From positions 1 to 7,709 of the forward strand of contig CALGMC010000126.1 of NCBI GenBank assembly GCA_937959145.1: a stretch of DNA of 7,709 bases, given 5' to 3'. Below, one piece after another: positions 1 to 6,643 of the stretch. How positions within the stretch are numbered: position 1 is the stretch's first letter; every line of letters starts with the position of its first letter. Origin of the DNA: an uncultured Chlorobiales bacterium. Its GTDB lineage: Bacteria > Bacteroidota > Chlorobiia > Chlorobiales > Thermochlorobacteraceae. The notes below the pieces were generated by a model, which saw only the letters and a list, made by a program, of their open reading frames with translations, was not told the origin of the DNA and did not search any database. The position numbers and the translations under genes are program-made.

Positions 1-417
1 GTGAACTTTGGGAACGCCGTCTTTGGCGTCAATGCCGATAACAATTTTTTTGGGACCGTAATGGGCGAGTAAGTCCTCAACAAGTTTGGGATTGGTAACG
101 GCGGCTGAACCAATCACAACGCGGTAGACGCCGATGTCAAAATAGGCTTTGGCACTGTCAAGCGTGCGAATGCCGCCGCCGACTTCAACGGGAATATCCA
201 GCATTTCGACAATGCGTTTGATTTCGTTGAAGTTTTCAAGTTTGCCTGATTTTGCCGCGTCTAAATCGACGACATGGAGCATCTTCGCATTTTGCTTGCG
301 CCAAACGACCGCCATGTCGCAAGGGCAATCGAGGTAAATTTTCTCACGGTCATAGTCGCCTTGCGAGAGGCGCACGCATTTTCCGCCGCGAATATCAATC
401 GCAGGAATAATGAGCAT
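1..417 (-). CDS. hisA: HisA, ProFAR isomerase (partial, N-terminal 139 residues)
   Basis: Phosphoribosylformimino-5-aminoimidazole carboxamide ribotide isomerase, a cytoplasmic (beta/alpha)8-barrel enzyme that performs the Amadori rearrangement giving PRFAR, the substrate of HisF/HisH. The N-terminus reads MLIIPAIDIRGGKCVRLSQGD, with the catalytic Asp8 in the PAID motif. A phosphate-binding GGGIRT stretch follows at residues 80-85, then VIGSAAVTNP at 101-110, and a second Asp at about residue 130 in the IGIDAKDG strand, matching the second catalytic aspartate of the family. The reading frame is open to the left edge, so roughly the last 100 residues of a usual 240-250 residue HisA lie outside. 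The ATG at 415-417 is 5 bases after the hisH stop, with no recognisable Shine-Dalgarno sequence, so translational coupling to hisH is likely. One small variation is DLDAAKSG where DLDGAK is common. Identification is firm. Confidence 0.96.
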   Translation of the reverse strand, partial: MLIIPAIDIRGGKCVRLSQGDYDREKIYLDCPCDMAVVWRKQNAKMLHVVDLDAAKSGKLENFNEIKRIVEMLDIPVEVGGGIRTLDSAKAYFDIGVYRVVIGSAAVTNPKLVEDLLAHYGPKKIVIGIDAKDGVPKVH

Positions 418-422
418 AATCG

Positions 423-1031
423 TTACAGTCTTGCAAAATTTTCCAGAACTTTCAAGCCAAAAGAGCCTGATTTTTCAGGATGAAATTGAACTGCAAAAAT
501 ACCATTTTTTTCAATGGCAACGGCGAAATTTTCTTGGGCGTAAGAGGCTCTCGCGCTGACCGCGTCGGCATCATGGACATGGCAGAAGTAAGAGTGAACA
601 AAGTAAAAATATGCGCCGTCGTCAATGCCTTTGAAGAGAAGACTCTCGCGCCGAATCTCGTGAAGGTTGTTCCAACCAATTTGCGGCACTTTGGCGTATT
701 GTGAGTTAAATTGTTGGACTTTTCCTGAAATGAAATTAAGCCCTTGATGAATGCCCATTTCCTCGCTTTCTGAAAGAAGCAGTTGCATGCCGAGGCAGAT
801 TCCTAAGAGCGGTTTTGCTTTCGCGAGATGCTCGCCAAGGGCAGAATCAAAGCCACGAGAACGCACGGCATTGATGCCTTGCCCGAAAGCACCGACGCCC
901 GGGAGAAGCACCTTGTCGGCACTTGCAACCGTGCGGGCATCGTTGGAAACCGTTGCGGGAATACGGAGATAATCAAAGGCTTTTTGGACGGAGCGCAAAT
1001 TGCTTGCGCCGTAATCGAGAATGAGAATCAT
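423..1031 (-). CDS. hisH: HisH, glutaminase subunit of imidazole glycerol phosphate synthase
   Basis: Class I glutamine amidotransferase of histidine biosynthesis. It hydrolyses glutamine and passes ammonia to HisF, which makes imidazole glycerol phosphate and AICAR. At 202 residues it has the usual family length. Visible motifs are the N-terminal ILDYGASNLRSV, the oxyanion-loop LLPGVGAFG at 42-50, the nucleophile elbow LLGICLGMQLL with Cys79, PQIGWN at 116-121, and the catalytic His184 and Glu186 in VQFHPEKSG, so the Cys-His-Glu triad is complete. The ATG at 1029-1031 directly precedes the conserved first strand and needs no alternative start. hisA follows after 5 bases and the PHP-domain gene precedes by 45 bases, so it most likely sits inside a minus-strand operon. 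HisF is not in the window. Confidence 0.97.
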   Translation of the reverse strand: MILILDYGASNLRSVQKAFDYLRIPATVSNDARTVASADKVLLPGVGAFGQGINAVRSRGFDSALGEHLAKAKPLLGICLGMQLLLSESEEMGIHQGLNFISGKVQQFNSQYAKVPQIGWNNLHEIRRESLLFKGIDDGAYFYFVHSYFCHVHDADAVSARASYAQENFAVAIEKNGIFAVQFHPEKSGSFGLKVLENFARL

Positions 1032-1076
1032 GTTGAGAAGACAGATTGCGCGCTACAAGTCGGCGTAAGCGGTTCG

Positions 1077-1931
1077 TTAGATGCACAAGCGATTTTTCAT
1101 TTTTTGAAGCCAGTTGTAGTCAATGTGCATTTTGCCGAAGTTCTCTTCGTCTTGAGGCTTAACGCCGTGATAATCCGACCCGCCCGACATGAGCAGAAAA
1201 TACTCGTTAGCGATGGAGCGGTAATACTCTTGGCGGTGCGTGTCGTGCGAAGGATGAACGATTTCCAATCCGTCGAGCCCGCTATCAATCAAGTGTCGGA
1301 CGGTGTCGTCGGAAACTTGCCTGCCCGGATGAGCCAAAAACGACAAGCCGCCAGCTTCGTTGATGAGCGAAATAACTTCGGCGGGTTTTGTTTCAACGCT
1401 TTTTTCGTAAGCAGGGCAGTTGGTGCCGATATACTTCAAAAAGGCTTCGTTGTAATTTTGCACATAGCCTTTTTCTTGAAGCACGGCGGCGATATGCGGG
1501 CGACCGACTGAGCCCCCGCTTGCTTTTTCAAGCACATGCTCGACGTGGATTTTCACGCCTTGCTTGTTGAGGCGATCGACCATGCGCTCTGTGCGTGCAA
1601 GGCGTTGCTTACGGCAGTGTGCAAGGTAGTCGCTTAATGGAGAATCTTCGGTTTTGATGAAATAGCCCAAAATGTGAACGTCGCGCTCTTCATGAGCCGT
1701 GCTGACTTCAACGCCAGCAATCAACTCAATGCCAAGTTCTTCTGCAAGCGATTTTACTGCCTGAATGGCGGCAAAGTTATCGTGGTCGGTAATGCTGATT
1801 GCGGCAAGTCCGACTTGTTTCGCTTTTTTGACCAAATCTTTTGGAGAGAGCGCACCGTCGGAGCAAGTGGTGTGCATGTGCATATCCACGAACTTCCGTT
1901 CAACAGTTTGGGCGGGTGCGGTAGTGTTCAT
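1077..1931 (-). CDS. PHP-domain metal-dependent phosphoesterase (RNase AM / TrpH-YciV type)
   Basis: A 284-residue PHP-fold phosphoesterase expected to bind two or three metal ions. Metal-ligand motifs are visible in order: DMHMHTTCSDG (His18, His20, Asp25), ITDHD (48-51, His50), GVEVST with Glu75, HILGYF with His86, GRPHIA (143-148), LAHPG with His201, and GGSDYHG with Asp253 and His255. This set and order match the TrpH/YciV family. Characterised members of that family hydrolyse 3',5'-nucleoside bisphosphates or act as a 5'-3' exoribonuclease on short RNA ends (RNase AM). The HisK/HisJ-type histidinol phosphatases also have a PHP fold but usually start differently, so that role is less likely, although hisH and hisA lie immediately downstream. 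The start at 1929-1931 leaves a short 14-residue lead before the first motif and has no clear ribosome binding site. The exact substrate is inferred. Confidence 0.88.
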   Translation of the reverse strand: MNTTAPAQTVERKFVDMHMHTTCSDGALSPKDLVKKAKQVGLAAISITDHDNFAAIQAVKSLAEELGIELIAGVEVSTAHEERDVHILGYFIKTEDSPLSDYLAHCRKQRLARTERMVDRLNKQGVKIHVEHVLEKASGGSVGRPHIAAVLQEKGYVQNYNEAFLKYIGTNCPAYEKSVETKPAEVISLINEAGGLSFLAHPGRQVSDDTVRHLIDSGLDGLEIVHPSHDTHRQEYYRSIANEYFLLMSGGSDYHGVKPQDEENFGKMHIDYNWLQKMKNRLCI

Positions 1932-1993
1932 TGGTCTATATTGTCTTAATAAAATTTAGTGAATGACGATTAAAAACTTCATGGAGCAACATC

Positions 1994-3730
1994 TCACTTA
2001 ATCGCTTCCAACTTTTGTTGCAACGAAACGCTCGTTCGGTTGATTTGAAAAGCGCGTTCGTAGTAGCGTTGCGCGTTTTCACGGTCGCCGAGTTTGAGAT
2101 AAACGTCGCCCAAGTGCTCGAGCACGGCAGGGCTTTCGCGTCCCGACTGAACGGCTTTTTCTATCCAAACTTTCGCCTCTTGATAGTTGCCCATCTTAAA
2201 GTAAATCCAACCAATCGTGTCTAAATACGCGCCGTTATTAGGCTCTTTGGCGACGGCGACTTTCGCCATTTCTAAGGCGCGAGGCAACTCTTTATCGCGC
2301 TCCGAATAAGAATACGCAAGATTGTTGAGCACCAAGGCGTTATCGGGCTCGTAAAGCAATGCGGTTTCATAGCTCCGCTCGCTTTCGTCGTATCGCTTCA
2401 AACGCTCGTAACTCAATGCCAACGTGCTATAGGCTTGAACGATGCTACTTGTATCTTCCGTTTCCATCTGCGAGAGTGCTTCGGTCAAGATTCGCACGGA
2501 TTCCTCGTCGCGATAAGCTTGATTGAGCGATGTGCCAAGCAAAACCTTCATGCGAAACGAAGGCTTTGAGGCTTTTTCAAGAGCGGATTTGAAGGTGTTA
2601 ATTGCCGATGTGTTTTCGTCCATCGAGAGATAGGCAATGCCTAAATTTTCCCAAGCAGGTGCGAAATCCGGCTTCAGGGAGGTTAAGCGTTTGAGTTGAG
2701 GAATCGCCGCCGCATAGTTTCGCTCACGAAGGTAAATGATGCTCAAAAACCAGTAGGGTTGCCATTCGTTCGGATAGGCTTTTTGTAAGCGAAGCATGAC
2801 GATTTCCGTCGGCTTGAGCATAGCCGTATCTTTTTCAGCGCGCTCGATGTAGAGGTAACCAATGTTGAGTTTATCTTCTTTCGTGAAGCCGGGATTGACG
2901 AACAAGTCATTGACAGTGGCTTCGAAGCCGTTCCAATCTTTTTGCTTGGTATAAATTTCGCAAAAGGCGACGAGGGCACGTAGGTCGTTAGGATTGCGAT
3001 CGAGAAGGTCGCGGTATGCGCGTAGGGCGTCGTCGTAGCGTCCGAGTTTGATGTAAAGTTCGCCGAGCATCTGATACAAGTCCAAGTTTTCAGGGTCAGA
3101 AACAATCATCTCAATCAACGTAAAAACGGCTTCGTTATCCATTTTGAGTTGGATTTGCAGAAGCAACTTTTTGTAAAGCACGTCAAGGTCTAATCCAACG
3201 AGTCCTATTAAGCGTGTGTAAGTATTGAGGGCTTCTTGCATCTGTCCGCCTGCGACTTGTGCGGCGGCAAGTTGATACAGGGCAGAAGAACTTTGCGGGT
3301 CTTTAAGCGAAAAGAGTTCAAACTGTTCGGCGGCGGCGGCGAAGTTTTGCGTATCAAAATAAAGATTTCCCAAAAGTTCGTTATACCACTTGTTCGATGA
3401 ATCAAGCTCGACGGCTTTTTTGCCGTAGTAAAGTGCGGATTCTGACTTGCGCAAGGCGCGATACGATTTTGAAATCGCAAAATGAATCGCCGCTTCATTC
3501 GGCATGAGTTTGAGTGCGTCTTGAAATTCCAAAATCGCTTGTGCGTGTTGCTCTTTGGCGGCGAAAATTTCTCCCGAAACAAGCAGGTTCACGGCGCGTT
3601 GCCTGACTAATTCGGATACCTCCGAGCGAAGTGCAGGCGCAGTTTCAATCGGCTCTGACGAGCGACATCCTGAAAGCAGAATAATCAAAAGCGGCGCAAG
3701 AAGCGAAGTATATCTGAACGAAGATTTCAT
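1994..3730 (-). CDS. Tetratricopeptide-repeat lipoprotein
   Basis: A large protein built almost wholly of helical TPR units. From the ATG at 3728-3730 it has 578 residues. The N-terminus MKSSFR, a hydrophobic stretch and the lipobox LLSGC (Cys22) form a standard lipoprotein signal, so it should be exported and lipid-anchored. TPR units of about 34 residues fill the rest, roughly a dozen or more, recognisable by recurring patterns such as LGELYIKLGRYDDALRAY, LGIAYLSMDENTSAINTF and LNNLAYSYSERDKELPRAL. The array closes with the common unit LDTIGWIYFKMGNYQEA and then LEHLGDVYLKLGDRENA. The frame also opens at an ATG at 3752-3754 (586 residues); I prefer the inner start because it gives the usual short basic n-region. 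TPR proteins scaffold protein-protein contacts, and the partner cannot be told from sequence. It lies 62 bases upstream of the PHP gene. Confidence 0.9.
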   Translation of the reverse strand: MKSSFRYTSLLAPLLIILLSGCRSSEPIETAPALRSEVSELVRQRAVNLLVSGEIFAAKEQHAQAILEFQDALKLMPNEAAIHFAISKSYRALRKSESALYYGKKAVELDSSNKWYNELLGNLYFDTQNFAAAAEQFELFSLKDPQSSSALYQLAAAQVAGGQMQEALNTYTRLIGLVGLDLDVLYKKLLLQIQLKMDNEAVFTLIEMIVSDPENLDLYQMLGELYIKLGRYDDALRAYRDLLDRNPNDLRALVAFCEIYTKQKDWNGFEATVNDLFVNPGFTKEDKLNIGYLYIERAEKDTAMLKPTEIVMLRLQKAYPNEWQPYWFLSIIYLRERNYAAAIPQLKRLTSLKPDFAPAWENLGIAYLSMDENTSAINTFKSALEKASKPSFRMKVLLGTSLNQAYRDEESVRILTEALSQMETEDTSSIVQAYSTLALSYERLKRYDESERSYETALLYEPDNALVLNNLAYSYSERDKELPRALEMAKVAVAKEPNNGAYLDTIGWIYFKMGNYQEAKVWIEKAVQSGRESPAVLEHLGDVYLKLGDRENAQRYYERAFQINRTSVSLQQKLEAIK

Positions 3731-3802
3731 GGTGGTAAGCATCACGTCGGTCATGAAGCTAAATTGAGATTAAGTTCTCAAAGAAATTAAAATTCTTTTG
3801 GG

Positions 3803-3833
3803 ATAATAAAAATCAATCCTTTTGCCAAAACAA
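3803..3833 (-). promoter_or_regulatory. Possible promoter upstream of the TPR lipoprotein gene
   Basis: Read on the minus strand, TATTAT (3803-3808) lies 19 bases downstream of TTGTTT (3828-3833), with an overlapping TTGGCA (3823-3828) 14 bases away. The element is in the AT-rich 93-base gap between the small cysteine-rich gene and the TPR gene, about 50-70 bases before the candidate start codons. Neither -35 box is both well matched and well spaced, so this is only a candidate. The TPR gene may instead be read through from the gene upstream. Confidence 0.25.
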
Positions 3834-3847
3834 CGTGGAGGAAAAGG

Positions 3848-4144
3848 TTAAAAATCAACCTCAATCCCTTCGGCGACGGCGCACATACGGCAGATGTTTT
3901 TGCCATCGTGATGTGCAAACCAACCTTTATCGGCGTTATACCACAAGTCGCACCCATCGTTTTCACACTTCTTGAATCCGATAAGGTCGGCAAATTCGCG
4001 GATTTGCGCGTCGGTCGGTTCTTCGCCAAGCGGCTCTCCCGAAAGTTCACACTCTTCAATCAAGGCGGCTTTCAACACGCCCCAAGTGGCGACGGGCTTA
4101 AAGAGTTGTAATCGCTCTAATGCTGTATATTTATTCGGAATCAT
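3848..4144 (-). CDS. Small cysteine-rich protein, putative zinc-binding, function unknown
   Basis: A 98-residue acidic, soluble protein that I do not recognise as a named family. The N-terminal half is predicted helical (TALERLQLFKPVATW, then an acidic stretch with GEPLGEEPTDAQIREFADL). The C-terminal half carries CENDGC (Cys60, Cys65) and CRMC (Cys85, Cys88), separated by an aromatic, His-containing loop (WYNADKGWFAHHDGKN). This C-x4-C / C-x2-C layout is typical of a structural zinc ribbon, so metal binding is a reasonable inference. There is no signal peptide or membrane segment. Its reading frame and codon use fit the neighbouring genes, and the paired cysteines argue against a chance frame. 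The start codon lies 23 bases from that of pgsA on the other strand, so its promoter probably overlaps the pgsA coding region. It precedes the TPR gene by about 100 bases on the same strand. Confidence 0.8.
   Translation of the reverse strand: MIPNKYTALERLQLFKPVATWGVLKAALIEECELSGEPLGEEPTDAQIREFADLIGFKKCENDGCDLWYNADKGWFAHHDGKNICRMCAVAEGIEVDF
4105..4133 (+). promoter_or_regulatory. Possible promoter for the pgsA-metF unit
   Basis: TATATTTA at 4126-4133 matches the Bacteroidota-type -7 element TAnnTTTG in all but the last base. GTTG at 4105-4108, 17 bases upstream, resembles the -33 TTTG element, although the usual spacing is about 19. A sigma70-style reading is TTGTAA (4106-4111), 16 bases, TATTTA (4128-4133). 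Either reading predicts a start near 4140 and a leader of about 25-30 bases before the pgsA ATG. The site lies inside the 5' coding end of the small minus-strand gene, as it must, given that only 23 bases separate the two start codons. Confidence 0.35.
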
Positions 4145-4167
4145 GTGCTAATTTTTTTAGGTTCTGA

Positions 4168-4785
4168 ATGAAAACTATTGAGGATTTTAACCAACTTGAC
4201 GAGGTAAAGCGTTCAAAAGCGAATTCATCGTCAACAAAAATTTTAACGCTTTCGAATGCGCTCTCGCTCTTGCGCATCTTGCTTTTTTTGCCATTTGTTT
4301 ACTTTTATGAACGAGATGAAAAAGTAATTGCTTTTGCGGTCGTGTTATTGGCAATTTCAACCGATTGGTTCGACGGCAGAGTGGCACGATGGACGAACAC
4401 CGTTTCGGAGTTGGGAAAAGTTTTAGACCCACTCGCCGATAAACTCAGCACGGCATTGATGGGATTGTATCTGTTGTATCGGGGTGAACTTCCTTTGTGG
4501 TTTGTCGCATTAGTTGTGGTGCGCGACGCGATTATTTTTTTAGGAGGTATTTACGCCAAGCAAAAAAAACACGTGATTACGACGGCTTTGCCTGCGGGAA
4601 AATGGGCGGTTGGATTTTTGGCTGGCGCAATCGGCGGCACAGTTTATCCTTATCAATCAGAAGGCTTGAAATTGGCGGTAGAAATAACGATTTACTTGGC
4701 GAGTGCGTTGTTCGTCGTATCTTTTTTGCAATACGCAAAACGCTTTTTTGATATTCTTCAAGATAAGCCCGTTCAAAACCTTTAA
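4168..4785 (+). CDS. pgsA: CDP-alcohol phosphatidyltransferase, probable phosphatidylglycerophosphate synthase
   Basis: An integral membrane enzyme of phospholipid synthesis that transfers a phosphatidyl group from CDP-diacylglycerol to an alcohol, most likely glycerol 3-phosphate, giving phosphatidylglycerol phosphate. The full family signature D-x2-D-G-x2-A-R-x8-G-x3-D-x3-D is present: Asp66, Asp69, Gly70, Ala73, Arg74, Gly83, Asp87 and Asp91. The preceding LSNALSLLRILL at 28-39 matches the TxPNxLTxxR region of PgsA. About six hydrophobic segments can be seen (roughly 27-47, 52-66, 93-105, 108-128, 146-160, 168-189) in 205 residues, the normal size. A hydrophilic lead of some 25 residues precedes the first membrane segment, longer than in many PgsA proteins, and no in-frame ATG offers a shorter start. 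Only a weak AGG lies upstream. The acceptor alcohol is inferred; other family members use serine, inositol phosphate or other alcohols. metF follows after 30 bases. Confidence 0.88.
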   Translation: MKTIEDFNQLDEVKRSKANSSSTKILTLSNALSLLRILLFLPFVYFYERDEKVIAFAVVLLAISTDWFDGRVARWTNTVSELGKVLDPLADKLSTALMGLYLLYRGELPLWFVALVVVRDAIIFLGGIYAKQKKHVITTALPAGKWAVGFLAGAIGGTVYPYQSEGLKLAVEITIYLASALFVVSFLQYAKRFFDILQDKPVQNL

Positions 4786-4815
4786 TACATAATTTCTTAA
4801 CATCACGAATCAGCC

Positions 4816-5706
4816 ATGCTCGTCAAAGATTTTTTAGCGCAACACAAAACGACGTTCAGTTTTGAATTTTTCCCGCCCAAGCAGGAAGCCGATTGGGAAA
4901 AACTCTTCCAAACCATCAAGGAATTGATCCCGTTGAAACCCTCGCACGTCAGCGTAACCTACGGCGCAGGCGGTACAACGCGCGAGCGCACGCACAACCT
5001 TGTGGTGAGAATCCAGAAGGAAACCGACTTGACGGTCGTTTCTCACCTGACCACCGTTGGCTCGAGCCGAGAAGAAATTTTTGAAATCCTAAAACGCTAC
5101 GACGAAAACGGCGTGGCGAACATTCTCGCGCTTCGCGGCGACCCGCCGAAAAACATTCCCGATTGGAATCCGCTTCATCAAGACTTCAAATATGCCTCAG
5201 AACTTGTTACCTTCATTCGCGAACATTTTCCGAAGATGTGTATCGGCGTAGCAGGCTTTCCCGAAGGACATCCTGCCACACCGAATCGGCTCAAAGAAAT
5301 TGAGTATTTGAAAATGAAAGTCGACGCAGGTGCAGATTTCATCGTAACCCAACTCTTTTTTGACAATCACGAGTTTTACGACTTTGTCGAGCGGTGCGAA
5401 TTAGCAGGAATTAAGGTGCCAATCATTGCAGGGATTATGCCGATTACAAGCAAAAACGGCATGAACCGAATGGCGGAACTTTCGCCCGGCACGCGCTTCC
5501 CAGCACGATTGCTTAAATCAATTTATCGCACGAAAACTGATGAAGACGTCGAGAAAGTCGGCGTGCATTGGGCAACGGAACAGGTAAGCGATTTGGTGAG
5601 CAACGGCGTAAGAGGCATTCATTTTTACACGTTGAACAACTCGCGGGCGACGCTCAAAATTTATGAATCGCTCGGCGTTCAAGATTCACTGCAACTGATT
5701 TCGTGA
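4816..5706 (+). CDS. metF: MetF, 5,10-methylenetetrahydrofolate reductase
   Basis: A flavin (FAD) (beta/alpha)8-barrel enzyme that reduces 5,10-methylene-THF to 5-methyl-THF, the methyl donor for methionine synthase. At 296 residues it has the length typical of bacterial MetF. Conserved stretches run in order: FSFEFFPPK with the catalytic Glu17, VSVTYGAGGTTRE at 46-57, SHLTTVG at 76-82, NILALRGDPP with Asp109 near the flavin, IGVAGFPEGHP at 143-153, DAGADFIVTQLFFDN with Gln179 contacting folate in homologues, VPIIAGIMPI at 201-210, and GIHFYTLN at 267-274. All key residues are present. The ATG at 4816 is close to the conserved first strand; no Shine-Dalgarno sequence is visible. It probably shares a transcript with pgsA, although the two pathways are unrelated. 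A strong terminator follows 20 bases after the stop. Confidence 0.96.
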   Translation: MLVKDFLAQHKTTFSFEFFPPKQEADWEKLFQTIKELIPLKPSHVSVTYGAGGTTRERTHNLVVRIQKETDLTVVSHLTTVGSSREEIFEILKRYDENGVANILALRGDPPKNIPDWNPLHQDFKYASELVTFIREHFPKMCIGVAGFPEGHPATPNRLKEIEYLKMKVDAGADFIVTQLFFDNHEFYDFVERCELAGIKVPIIAGIMPITSKNGMNRMAELSPGTRFPARLLKSIYRTKTDEDVEKVGVHWATEQVSDLVSNGVRGIHFYTLNNSRATLKIYESLGVQDSLQLIS

Positions 5707-5726
5707 GAACAACTCCTTGATAATGC

Positions 5727-5754
5727 AAAAGCCTCGCGAGATGCGAGGCTTTTT
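5727..5754. terminator. Rho-independent terminator, probably bidirectional
   Basis: A perfect 7-base GC-rich stem (GCCTCGC 5731-5737, GCGAGGC 5743-5749) has the 5-base loop GAGAT. It is flanked by AAAA on the left and TTTTT on the right, so it extends to about 11 base pairs and leaves a T-run on each strand. It lies between convergent genes: metF ends at 5706 on plus, and the unknown gene ends at 5778 on minus. It can therefore serve both. Confidence 0.92.
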
Positions 5755-5777
5755 GATTTTTTGTTTGAGCCGAAGTG

Positions 5778-6635
5778 TTACTGTTTGCCGATAGACTTAA
5801 CCGCATCGCCCGCGTCGCCCAAGAATTTGGAAACCCAGTTGACGAGTTTGCCTTCGGTCGCGATTTTTCTAGCCACATCGCCCGATTGAACGAGTGCGAA
5901 ATACGGCAGTCCAATCGTTGCTAAAATTGGTGCGCCGAGAAGCATTGAGATGAACTGAATTCTACGGTCGCGGTGTGTTAAGTCGCCAATTGTGCAGGTA
6001 ACGCGATAAGTGCCCATCAAAGGCAGGAACGGTGCCATCATCACGTTGGTAACGGCTTTGGTTGCGCCGTCAGCAAAAGTATTGACAGGATATTTCTTGT
6101 CTTCTTCCGACATGCCCGCGCTCAAAGTGGTCGGGATTTTATCCGCCATTTCAAGGAAGGCTTTATCCAAACCTTGTTCGCGAATACGCGCCGAAGTGAA
6201 ATTCGCCGCTTCATACATGCCCATAATCACATTAAACGGTGCCGTGAGAAGAAGCGAAAGAATACCCGCCATCCATTTTTGCGATTCATCACCTTTGACC
6301 ATATCCGCGCCAAGCTTGAAGCCGCTGTAAATACCAAGAATCGGGATATAGGGCCAACTGGTGCTGAGCACAATCCAAGCCGTGAGCCAATCGTTCATAC
6401 GGCGTTGTTCGTCGTTGTCGATGTGCTCCCACTTCAAATCTCCTTTGATGTAGTCACCGAAAGTTTCGAAAACATTCTTGCCGGTGTCTTTCAAATTCAC
6501 ACGCATGCCAAGCGACTCGGTAACTTCGGGAAGAAAGTCAATCGTGTGCGGAAGCGTGAAGTGATAGACGAGTGCGGTCGGGAGCACGCGGATTGCGTCG
6601 CCCGTGCCTTGCGCCATTGCAGTTGATTCTGGCAT
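5778..6635 (-). CDS. Unknown protein with internally duplicated hydrophobic Pro/Gly/Tyr motifs, probably membrane-associated
   Basis: A 285-residue protein that I do not recognise. There is no signal peptide; residues 1-80 are mostly soluble. Four hydrophobic segments follow at about 83-108, 121-143, 193-212 and 227-250, split into two pairs by a hydrophilic linker (about 145-192). Each segment carries P-x5-G-x(1-2)-Y: Pro95/Gly101/Tyr103, Pro133/Gly139/Tyr141, Pro202/Gly208/Tyr210 and Pro236/Gly242/Tyr245. The first segments of the two pairs also share aspartates at the same spacing (Asp111/Asp116 and Asp218/Asp223), which indicates internal duplication. The proline-rich segments look like kinked helices or re-entrant hairpins. 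The C-terminal tail (about 253-285) could form an amphipathic helix. The start at 6633-6635 is supported by the ribosome binding site AGAGGAG 8 bases upstream. The gene stands alone, with a shared terminator behind it. No function is assigned. Confidence 0.88.
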   Translation of the reverse strand: MPESTAMAQGTGDAIRVLPTALVYHFTLPHTIDFLPEVTESLGMRVNLKDTGKNVFETFGDYIKGDLKWEHIDNDEQRRMNDWLTAWIVLSTSWPYIPILGIYSGFKLGADMVKGDESQKWMAGILSLLLTAPFNVIMGMYEAANFTSARIREQGLDKAFLEMADKIPTTLSAGMSEEDKKYPVNTFADGATKAVTNVMMAPFLPLMGTYRVTCTIGDLTHRDRRIQFISMLLGAPILATIGLPYFALVQSGDVARKIATEGKLVNWVSKFLGDAGDAVKSIGKQ

Positions 6636-6643
6636 AGTTGATT

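Noticed and set aside
828..1511. Long plus-strand open frame of 227 codons antisense to hisH and the PHP gene
   Set aside because: Both minus-strand genes have complete catalytic motifs; the antisense frame spans their junction, has no recognisable domain and is explained by codon use of the real genes.
3328..3340. Run of four CGG units, looking like a simple repeat
   Set aside because: It encodes a short alanine run inside a TPR helix and is in frame; ordinary coding sequence.
3778..3800. AAAGAA/TTCTTT inverted repeat between the small gene and the TPR gene
   Set aside because: Pure AT stem of six pairs; too weak for a terminator and expected by chance in this AT-rich gap.
6174..6626. Plus-strand open frame of 150 codons antisense to the unknown gene
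   Set aside because: The minus-strand frame has a strong ribosome binding site and a repeated, structured protein; the antisense product is rich in Arg and His with no pattern.
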